From the IMG/VR virus record IMGVR_UViG_3300030451_002728, positions 1 through 40,611 of that record: DNA of 40,611 bases; one strand, written 5' to 3'. Source of the stretch: a virus. Below are positions 1 to 6,900 of this stretch, in pieces (positions within the stretch are counted from its first letter, which is position 1; each line of letters begins with the position of its first letter). A model generated the notes under the pieces. That model was not told the DNA's origin and made no database searches. It worked only from the letters and a program-made list of their open reading frames with translations. Position numbers and translations under genes: made by a program.

Positions 1-180
1 CTTCATAGCTGATTTCATTTTCATAGCAGCTTTCTTCATCATAGCCATAGAATCTTTTTTCATCTTCATAGCAGCTTTTTTCATTTTCATAGCAGATCCT
101 TCTTCTTTTTTAAGTTTCATTGCTGCAGCTTTCATTTTAGCCATAGAAGCTTTTTTCATAGCAGCAGCAGAACCTTTTTT
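1..180. repeat. Degenerate short tandem repeats encoding the K/M/A tract
   Basis: The plus strand repeats variants of TTTCATAGCAGCTTTTTTCA, for example near 20-40, 62-85 and 155-175. On the minus strand these encode the Met-Lys and Ala-Ala blocks of the overlapping gene. Such an array may expand or contract by slippage. It is coding, not CRISPR-like: there are no spacers of constant length. Confidence 0.6.
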
Positions 181-351
181 AGCTCTTAATGAAGCTAAAT
201 CACTACTATCTATTCTATTATTTTTATTAACATCTAGTGGTTTCTGCTTTGCAGATAAATTTTTAGCTGGTGATTTTTTAGCCATTTTAGTTGGGGCTTT
301 TTTCATTTTAGTTGCAGCTTTTTTCATCTGCATCGAAGATTTCTTTTTCAT
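1..351 (-). CDS. Lys/Met/Ala-repeat basic protein with an EF-hand-like loop (partial)
   Basis: The frame starts with ATG at 351 and stays open for 117 codons to the window edge, so the C-terminus is missing. The protein is almost entirely Lys, Met, Ala and Ser in short repeats of the type AAMKMKK, giving a strongly basic, probably helical chain. Residues 40-51 break this pattern with D-V-N-K-N-N-R-I-D-S-S-D, which fits a 12-residue EF-hand loop (ligands at 1, 3, 5 and 12; Ile at 8; Asn replacing the usual Gly at 6). It starts 2 bases after the stop of the PAP2 gene and continues the run of small basic proteins. A role binding or condensing packaged DNA is inference from composition and position only; I do not know a characterised homologue. 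Confidence 0.7.
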   Translation of the reverse strand, partial: MKKKSSMQMKKAATKMKKAPTKMAKKSPAKNLSAKQKPLDVNKNNRIDSSDLASLRAKKGSAAAMKKASMAKMKAAAMKLKKEEGSAMKMKKAAMKMKKDSMAMMKKAAMKMKSAMK

Positions 352-353
352 TT

Positions 354-896
354 TTAAATTTTGTTTTTAATATGGTTGTACATTGATTTTCCTAATTTTT
401 TGCCAAACTCACTATCACTTTTATAATGAGCATGCGCAACATTTCTACTATCAGATATATTTTTTGCTGTAGCCATAAAGCCTTTTCTTGATTTAGGATA
501 TTTTTTACTTAAAGCTAGACCAATCAACATACCTTGTGTAGAGTGTCCTGAAGGATAAGAAGGTGTTTTCATAGAAGCCATTTCTATATCTTTCATTTTT
601 ATATTCATTTTTTTAGCTAAAACTTTTGGTCTTGGCCTGTTAAAATGTTTTTTTAATTTCATTATAATAGGCGCAGAAGCATTTATTAATTTTTTAGCTA
701 TGCTACTATCATAATCTTCTATACCTTCTCTTTCTGCTGTTTCTTTAAAAGCTTTTTCTTGATTATCAAACTTTTTAACAAACTCTTTTTTTATAGGTAT
801 TTTGTTTAAAGCTTTAATCTCTTGCATAGTATCAAAAGTATTATCACCTGGTGGCTTCATATTTTTAAAACTTGATATATTAAAATCTTTAAACAT
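354..896 (-). CDS. PAP2-family acid phosphatase-like protein
   Basis: The three signature motifs of the PAP2 (type 2 phosphatidic acid phosphatase / bacterial class A acid phosphatase) superfamily are present in order: K-x6-R-P at residues 82-90, P-S-G-H at 115-118, and S-R-x5-H-x3-D at 150-161. H118 and H157 would be the catalytic pair. At 180 residues it is about the size of the minimal catalytic core. No transmembrane helices or signal peptide are evident, so it is more like a soluble acid phosphatase than a lipid phosphatase. The N-terminal 60 residues are charged and not recognised. It overlaps the upstream basic-protein gene by one base and sits inside the cluster of small basic genes. 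Substrate is unknown; nucleotide, lipid or polyphosphate dephosphorylation are all possible. Confidence 0.85.
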   Translation of the reverse strand: MFKDFNISSFKNMKPPGDNTFDTMQEIKALNKIPIKKEFVKKFDNQEKAFKETAEREGIEDYDSSIAKKLINASAPIIMKLKKHFNRPRPKVLAKKMNIKMKDIEMASMKTPSYPSGHSTQGMLIGLALSKKYPKSRKGFMATAKNISDSRNVAHAHYKSDSEFGKKLGKSMYNHIKNKI

Positions 897-1186
897 TATT
901 TCTTTTTTAATCTTTTTAAAGCTTGTTTACACCTTTTAGCGATACCAGCTTGCTGTGGTTTACCTCCAAAACGTGATCTTTGCTCCATCACTGTTAATAT
1001 TTGTATTTTTCTAGCATAAGGCTTACTTATACGCTTTACCTTAGAACATGTAGCTCTAGCATCAGCTGGTGTTTTATACTTTATACTTACCGTGTCTTTA
1101 GGGTTTTCGTCTGTATACAAACGTCTTCCACTACCTTTAGGTTTTTTACCCGTTCCTACTTTAGGATCTTTTCTTTTTTTTGGCAT
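896..1186 (-). CDS. Small basic protein, GSGRRLYTDENPKDTV family
   Basis: A 96-residue, Lys/Arg-rich protein. Its middle (about residues 17-35) reads K-G-S-G-R-R-L-Y-T-D-E-N-P-K-D-T-V, which I recognise as a conserved motif of small proteins in marine phages and giant viruses, similar to the Pfam family I recall as DUF5824 (number not checked). The rest, with Y-A-R-K-I-Q-I-L-T-V-M-E-Q, is probably helical. No catalytic motif is visible. It overlaps the upstream gene by 26 bases and the PAP2 gene by one, so translation is probably coupled. A virion or DNA-binding role is inferred from charge and from similar neighbours. Confidence 0.7.
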   Translation of the reverse strand: MPKKRKDPKVGTGKKPKGSGRRLYTDENPKDTVSIKYKTPADARATCSKVKRISKPYARKIQILTVMEQRSRFGGKPQQAGIAKRCKQALKRLKKK

Positions 1187-1343
1187 TTGCTGTTTGCATA
1201 TTTATAAACCAGTTAGCTAATTGCTTGTCTCTTGCTGTTGCTCCTTTTCTAGCTTTTAACTTTCTAGCTTTAGTTACTGTTACATTACCACCGTATAGCT
1301 TTGATATACGTGCTTTTAATACACCTCTATACGCTTTACTCAT
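1161..1343 (-). CDS. Small basic hypothetical protein (60 aa)
   Basis: A 60-residue protein rich in Lys, Arg and Ala, ending in K-K-K-K-R-S. It has no domain I recognise. The central stretch V-T-K-A-R-K-L-K-A-R-K-G-A-T is a likely nucleic-acid-contacting segment, and residues near 40-50 (Q-L-A-N-W-F-I-N-M) look like one amphipathic helix. Its start overlaps the end of the upstream 89-residue gene by 4 bases (ATGA type), supporting translational coupling and that this frame is real. The last 26 bases overlap the next gene. Confidence 0.6.
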   Translation of the reverse strand: MSKAYRGVLKARISKLYGGNVTVTKARKLKARKGATARDKQLANWFINMQTANAKKKKRS

Positions 1344-1609
1344 TTTTTCTTTTTGCCTAAACGTTTTCTAACTATGTTCATAGTAGTTTTCATTTTAGCA
1401 GCATAACTAGGGTTTTTACCTCTATTAAAAACAACTTGCTGGTTTAAACTACTAATAATTCTAGATAAATTACCTTTACGTGATTTAATCATCCAGCTAG
1501 CTAAAGCGCTTGGTGATAATGATTTAAACTTACCTTTAGCATCTGGTGCGTCTGAGTGTTTAAATTTACCCATACGCTTTTTAAATGGATTATTACCTTG
1601 AGTAAACAT
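1340..1609 (-). CDS. Small basic hypothetical protein (89 aa)
   Basis: An 89-residue basic protein. It contains S-P-S-A-L-A-S-W-M-I-K-S-R-K-G-N around residues 31-46, an S-P-S-x-hydrophobic pattern, and a second basic helix ending G-K-K-K-K. The W-M-I-K-S-R-K segment resembles the Q-L-A-N-W-F-I-N-M segment of its neighbour, so the two may be distant paralogues; this is a visual impression only. Its ATG shares one base with the TAA of the upstream 56-residue gene. A role with packaged DNA is inference from charge and context. Confidence 0.6.
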   Translation of the reverse strand: MFTQGNNPFKKRMGKFKHSDAPDAKGKFKSLSPSALASWMIKSRKGNLSRIISSLNQQVVFNRGKNPSYAAKMKTTMNIVRKRLGKKKK

Positions 1610-1779
1610 TACTTCTTCTTTTTACCTCCACCAAAGTTACTTGGGCCACCAGCTCTAGTACATCTTACACCCCAACCAGAAGCATAAGCGCTAGGCCAAA
1701 CTTTAAACTTACGTTTAGCAGCAGCTTTACACGCTGCGGATATTTTTTTTAATGCTGAACTCTTTTTTAATTCTTTCAT
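1609..1779 (-). CDS. 56-aa basic protein with WPSAYASG motif (DUF5872-like)
   Basis: Reading the minus strand from ATG at 1779 gives 56 codons and TAA at 1609-1611. The gene is easily missed because it is so short. The protein has a basic N-terminal half (C-K-A-A-A-K-R-K), then F-K-V-W-P-S-A-Y-A-S-G-W-G-V-R-C at about residues 25-40, and a Gly-rich tail ending in four Lys. The V-W-P-S-A-Y-A-S-G core is a motif I recognise from a family of small proteins in giant viruses and large phages (recalled as DUF5872, number not checked). Two Cys (17 and 40) could bind metal or form a disulfide. It fits exactly between its neighbours: 11 bases after the upstream stop and a one-base stop/start overlap downstream. 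Function is unknown; a virion DNA-associated role is inferred. Confidence 0.75.
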   Translation of the reverse strand: MKELKKSSALKKISAACKAAAKRKFKVWPSAYASGWGVRCTRAGGPSNFGGGKKKK

Positions 1780-1790
1780 AATTTATTATT

Positions 1791-2186
1791 TTAACACCTC
1801 CATCTACGTCTTGCTGCTTTACCTCTTTCACTTTTCCAACTTCTTGATCTAGCGCAAAAAGACTTACGTCTTGCAGCGTCTTTTTTTGAAGGATTTTTAC
1901 CTGTTACTGCTGTTTTTAATTTACTACCTGGGTTTTTACGTTTATATTCTCTTACACCTTTTTCAGTCATACCACCACCCGCGGCACCACCTCTTGCGCT
2001 TTTATCTTTAGCAACTTTGTTAAAGTTTTTACCTCTACCTATAGTTCTACGAGGTTCAGCTTTAGCTTTAAACGGAGCACCGGTATTCCTACGTCTACCA
2101 CAACTAGTTTTTTTAAGAGGGTTTGTGCTTTGCACGTAGCCTGTAGTGGCTTCAAACATATTATTTTGTCTTTCTGATCCTGGCAT
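1791..2186 (-). CDS. Basic Cys-containing protein, DUF6321-like
   Basis: A 131-residue, very basic protein. The C-terminal half contains G-M-T-E-K-G-V-R-E-Y-K-R-K-N-P-G-S, then L-K-T-A-V-T-G, and finally R-R-K-S-F-C-A-R-S followed by a terminal R-R-R-W-R-C. This layout, including the last Trp and Cys, matches a family I know from T4-like and other marine phages (recalled as DUF6321, number not checked), usually described as a DNA-binding or structural protein of unknown role. The N-terminal 60 residues are low complexity. It lies 2 bases after the thioredoxin-like gene and 11 bases before the 56-residue gene. Confidence 0.7.
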   Translation of the reverse strand: MPGSERQNNMFEATTGYVQSTNPLKKTSCGRRRNTGAPFKAKAEPRRTIGRGKNFNKVAKDKSARGGAAGGGMTEKGVREYKRKNPGSKLKTAVTGKNPSKKDAARRKSFCARSRSWKSERGKAARRRWRC

Positions 2187-2188
2187 AA

Positions 2189-2551
2189 TTAAAAGTCACT
2201 CATTATTATATTATCTATTTCTTCTTGTACTTCTTTTCTTGTCGCTGTTATTTTAAACGATAAATCAGCTTGAAATCTAGCAACTTCTTCACCGTCTTTA
2301 AATATTATAATTGTAGGTAAAGATGCTATTTTATGTTTTTTAGCTTCTTTAGGGTTTTTACCTACATCAATAGTAGAAAGTGTTTTACACTCTTTTAAAC
2401 TCATAAACCACTTACATTCGTTTGCGTTGTTCCACTCTGCATTAAAATGCGTTGCTGTTATTTGAGCTTTAATTGTACTAGCAAAAAACACAAATAACAT
2501 TACTAATATATAAATAACGTATTGTGGCCAAGCTATATCGGATTTTTCCAT
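2189..2551 (-). CDS. Membrane-anchored thioredoxin-fold protein lacking CxxC
   Basis: Residues 10-28 form one hydrophobic segment, a signal anchor or uncleaved signal peptide, placing the rest outside the cytoplasm. The following 90 residues look like thioredoxin: a strand ending F-N-A-E-W at 36-40 where thioredoxins have F-W-A-x-W-C-G-P-C, then a strand with the S-L-P-T cis-proline loop at 77-80 and I-I-F-K-D-G-E-E after it. The CxxC is replaced by N-N-A-N-E-C, leaving only C46, with another Cys at 55, so classic dithiol exchange is unlikely. It could be a chaperone, a binding module or a redox-inactive decoy. The start shares one base with the stop of the upstream membrane protein, so the pair is probably co-translated. 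Confidence 0.7.
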   Translation of the reverse strand: MEKSDIAWPQYVIYILVMLFVFFASTIKAQITATHFNAEWNNANECKWFMSLKECKTLSTIDVGKNPKEAKKHKIASLPTIIIFKDGEEVARFQADLSFKITATRKEVQEEIDNIIMSDF

Positions 2552-2832
2552 TATCTATTATATAATTTGTCTTCTATTTTTTCTAACGTAACTTTTATTT
2601 CTTCTACATCTTTTTGTGTGTCCATAATAGTGTTACGTATCATTTGATCTTTCATGTCAAACTCCATACGTGTAACTTCTGGATCTGGTGGTGCTGGTAG
2701 TTCTTTTGCCTCTGCAATATCTGCTTGTAAAGCAAACCACATACCTATAATCGTAGCCATAGCAAAACCTATAGCTATTAAAGTTTTGATACTTATATTA
2801 AAACCTGTATCTTCGTTTAATTCTTTTGCCAT
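2551..2832 (-). CDS. Small membrane protein with C-terminal coiled coil
   Basis: A 93-residue protein with one predicted membrane helix at about residues 17-37, a Pro-rich linker (L-P-A-P-P-D-P), and a charged heptad-like helix from about 58 to 92. The layout resembles inner-membrane spanins and some small holin or tail-anchor proteins, but no family motif is visible and no partner o-spanin is obvious apart from the lipoprotein gene immediately upstream, which is far larger than usual o-spanins. It starts one base after that gene's stop. The leader is A/T-rich with no Shine-Dalgarno. Function unknown. Confidence 0.6.
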   Translation of the reverse strand: MAKELNEDTGFNISIKTLIAIGFAMATIIGMWFALQADIAEAKELPAPPDPEVTRMEFDMKDQMIRNTIMDTQKDVEEIKVTLEKIEDKLYNR

Positions 2833-2833
2833 T

Positions 2834-3928
2834 TTAAAAAATTGTATAATTTAATCCTATTTTAAAATCGTACCACTCACGATTCCAATACTTATTATAT
2901 TTACCTTCTACAAAATATCCTAAATTTTTATTTTGTTTTACCCCATATATTAATCCAAAAGAATAATCGTACCATTGGCCGTCTACATAATTATGATAAC
3001 TAAACTCACTACCATCATCATAATGATAAGGCATCAAGCTTCCCCAAGCATGCAGCCAATTTTTTTTAGAATATTTGTAATAATCAAAACCCATAACTAA
3101 AGAGTGTTGTATTATTCTATCAAGCTCGTTTCTTTTCTTTTCAGTATAATCTGCTAACACTTGCGGTATAACAACAGCTTCCCATACTTCAGCGCTTGTT
3201 GCTACAACCTCACCTGCTGGATTATAGTATTCGTTGCTATACACATCAACACTATAACCTTCTTGTATTGCTAAATAAGTGTAGTGTAAGTTACCATTTG
3301 ACAACATCCAATCATCTAAAGCGTTATAACCATATGGTTCCGCTAAACGGTGAGTTAAACCTATATTCCAAGATAAGTTTTTATTTTTACGATGTCTATA
3401 TCTTTCTGATGCTTCAAAATACTCTACATCTGCAAAACCATCTTGCAAATACTCTAGTTTTAAAGCAAAAAAGTTTACACATAATTTATCTGGACAACCA
3501 TCATCTGAACTAAATCTAATAAAGTGATGTTGATCTACGTAGTTAACACCCTCTTGTCTTTTATAATCTACTTCAAACAAGTATTCAACCCCTTTAACTT
3601 TACCAACAGTTGCCGCGTCACTGTAATTAGATTCTGTTCCATCGTAAAACGTTTGTGCTTTATTCTCATATCCAAACCTTGCTATTTTACGAAGACCAAT
3701 AGTAAAATTGTAATCGTAAGGAGTTGAAATAGTACTAGTTGATAATCCGTTGTCTACAGAAAAAACTTTAACATCTGACAAAGAAGTACCACCATTTACA
3801 GCAGCATAAAATGTAGAAAACTTTAAAAGCTTTTTAACGTCTATATCTACTTGCTGTGAGCAGCATTTTTTAGGAGCAGCACAACTAGTTAAAATTATTG
3901 TTAGTAATATTGTTATTATTCTCACCAT
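2834..3928 (-). CDS. Lipoprotein with outer-membrane-barrel-like C-terminus
   Basis: The N-terminus is a lipoprotein signal: a basic residue, a hydrophobic stretch, and the lipobox L-T-S-C with the lipid-accepting Cys at residue 16. The remaining ~350 residues are rich in Tyr, aromatic residues and alternating polar/non-polar strands. The last strand ends F-K-I-G-L-N-Y-T-I-F, a terminal-Phe pattern like the beta-signal of outer-membrane barrels. I infer export to the outer membrane of a Gram-negative host. A phage protein there could modify the surface, block superinfection or help release. I do not recognise the family, and a lipoprotein that is also a barrel is unusual, so one of the two readings may be wrong. 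It sits 30 bases after the giant polyvalent gene. Confidence 0.6.
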   Translation of the reverse strand: MVRIITILLTIILTSCAAPKKCCSQQVDIDVKKLLKFSTFYAAVNGGTSLSDVKVFSVDNGLSTSTISTPYDYNFTIGLRKIARFGYENKAQTFYDGTESNYSDAATVGKVKGVEYLFEVDYKRQEGVNYVDQHHFIRFSSDDGCPDKLCVNFFALKLEYLQDGFADVEYFEASERYRHRKNKNLSWNIGLTHRLAEPYGYNALDDWMLSNGNLHYTYLAIQEGYSVDVYSNEYYNPAGEVVATSAEVWEAVVIPQVLADYTEKKRNELDRIIQHSLVMGFDYYKYSKKNWLHAWGSLMPYHYDDGSEFSYHNYVDGQWYDYSFGLIYGVKQNKNLGYFVEGKYNKYWNREWYDFKIGLNYTIF

Positions 3929-3958
3929 CTTTTTATTATCACTTATTTTTTTAAATCT

Positions 3959-6900
3959 TTACCTTGTTACAGCTTTTCTTTGCACGCCTCTAGTTTTAGT
4001 TGACTTTCTTTTGTTTTCTTTATTTATTTTAGCTTTTTCTTTTGCTTCTATTATAGCTTCACTATCACCTAAACCTAAACTCCAAGTAGTATAACCACTA
4101 AAAAACATTACTCTTTGAAAATTAGTATAATCCTTGTCAAGAGCATTACGCATGTTTAAAGTTTTTTGATATAATCTATTTGCAGGAAAGTTAGTTAAAG
4201 CTTGTGTATAATTAGTCACAGCAGACCAACCAGGATTTTCAGCATCAAACATTTCCATTTCACCTATTATATTTTCATTATAGTTAAGAGTTTTTTCAGC
4301 GTTAACTATTTGTCTTAATTTAATACCTAAAACAGGTGAAAAGTTAGCAAGTTCTAGCGCAACAGCGCTTTCATCTTTGTTATAACCTTTTTCTCTTTGT
4401 TCCTTAAACCTTATGAGCGTGTTTTTTAACGTAGAAAGTACAGCTCCATATATACCAGAACCTCTTAATATAGAGTCAATACTACCATTTATTACTCTTT
4501 CTCTTTTCTTTAATATTTGATCTTCATCTTCATCGTCACCAAACATAACAGCAAATAAAGCTGTTTGTAAACTATAGAACACGGCGTTTTGTATAGCTCC
4601 ATAATATAGTATCTTAGATAAATTACCTAAGTTACTTTGAGTTCTAGTTGTATAAGGTGGTGATATTCTACCGTTTTTAATATCTAAAGCTGCTTTTTTA
4701 ATTATTCTATTGTACTGTGATGTGATATTTTGAAAGTTTAATACCAATTTACCTATCCAACTAGCTTGTTGCTGTGATGTCATATCAGGTCTTGATGATT
4801 GCTGAGTTGACTGTGTTAAATCTTGAAAGTCTGTAAAAGCTTTAGCTTCTGCTTCTTTTTTACTTAAACCATCTTTAATATACTTGTTTATTCTATTTCT
4901 ATAAAAAGTAGCACCACCAGTAGCAATTGCAATATTATCACCAATTTGCGTAGGTAAAAAACCTAATTGTAACAACCTACTTACAACAACTTTACTTGGG
5001 TTTTTAGAACCAGCTACAGCTTGAGCAAGATCATTACCATTTATATCTGTACCAATACCACCACGCCTTTGTTTTAACATGTCTGAATTAAATATAAACG
5101 CAAAGTCTTCCCAATATTGTTTTTGATTAGCAAAAGCTTTAGCAGCTGCAAATATATTGTTATCAGCAAAATTAATATAGTTAACAATAGACATTTGCTG
5201 TAGTATTGCAGATCTAACATTAAAGAACATTACTGTACCTACAGATCCATTTAAGTAGTTCATAAAAGCGTTTACGGTAGCATGCTGACCTTTTGGCCTG
5301 TTAATACCAGTGCTAATTCTATGTAGTATATCTTCTAATGCGCTTCTAAAATCTTTACCATAAGCAGCTTCAATTTTATTTAAATTTTCAGGTGAAAACA
5401 TTAAATCAGCGTTTTCTTTAAACTCTTCAAAAAATTGAGCTCTACCAACTCTACCTGTAGCATCTATTAAATCTGTTTTTATATTACCACCGTCCCAACC
5501 CTGATCTGGATCTACATAAGTATCTTGTTTAGATATAATGTTTACAGCTTCTGCATATGATATTAATTGAGGGTCGTTCACTACTAACTCAACTAAGTTA
5601 GCTTGATCTGTTTTGCTTAAACCAGGTATATCATAACCGTGTTTATTCCAAATATAAACTCTTATAGCATCTTCAAAAGTAAAGTCACCGTCAGGTATAT
5701 CTTTTCTTAATTTTTTCTTTATTTCAGGAAACTGTTTGTTTAACGCTTTATAATCGTTTGCTATAGCTTGTTTAGCTGTGTCTAACTCTCTATAAGCTCT
5801 GTTTAACGGCCTAACTAAAGCTTTTTCAAAAAAGTCTCTATGAGCATCCCCAACTTTGCCTTTACCCATAAAATTATATAGTAAACCTACAAAGTCTTCG
5901 TGTGATGGTGGTATAAAAAATCTAAACTTACCTTTACTCTTACCACGTTTTCTAGCTTTCATATCAGAAAAACGTTTGTTAGCTTCAATACCAGTTACAT
6001 CTTCTAGTATTTTGTTAAAATCAACACTTATACCTTTACTAAACTTAGTTTTAGCTTGTCTAACTTTTGATTTTATATCTAATTGTTCTAATGCGTTTTT
6101 AACAGCTTTAACATTAGGTAAAGCATCATCAACAAAGTACATATCATTATAACCTTCTGCAAACTTTTCTAACATCCACAGTGCTTTTGCTTCACCAGTA
6201 CTATTACCTAAACCAGTTATGTTTTCAAAAGGTATGTCTACACCTTTAGTTTTTAACCATTCATGTATTGCTGTAGCGCTTTCTGGTGGTCTAGCTGTTA
6301 GTACAAAAACATTTTTAGGTCCAAACTTTTTAATTTGGTTTTTCATTTTTTGTAGTAACGGGCCATCAACACCACCCCTTACGTTTACAAAATCTTTAAA
6401 ATCAAACTCATAACCTTGTTCTGCGTATTTAGGTCCTTGTATAGGCCAATCACCGCTACTTATTTGTATTTGTTCACCAGTTGCAGGATCTGTAGCTATT
6501 ATAAAGTTTTTACCTTTGTCTATTAATGTTTCATCAAAATCAAACGTAGACATACCTCTAGACTGTTTAACTGTAGTTCTAGCAGCTCTAACAGCTTTTG
6601 ATAAGTCATTAATATTTTTTATATTTGGTTTTGTTATACCTGCGAATAAAGCTGCGTTTTTAAAATCATTAACATTTGTTATGTCAATTAAATCTTGTGG
6701 TTTATTTAACAGTTCTGTTATATCAAACTGCAAACCAACTTTTAGCGATCTAACTTTAACACCATTAACAATTTTAGAACCCGATGTTCTAATACTAGCG
6801 TAAGCTCTTGTTTTAGCTTTTATCATTGGTGCTGGTTTTATACCCCTAGCTAATAACGAGGTTTCTTTTAACGAAACAGTAGCATTACCGTTTGGCGTAT

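Noticed and set aside
1-180. Possible CRISPR-like array from short repeats
   Set aside because: Repeats are degenerate, in frame with an open reading frame and have no unique spacers of constant length.
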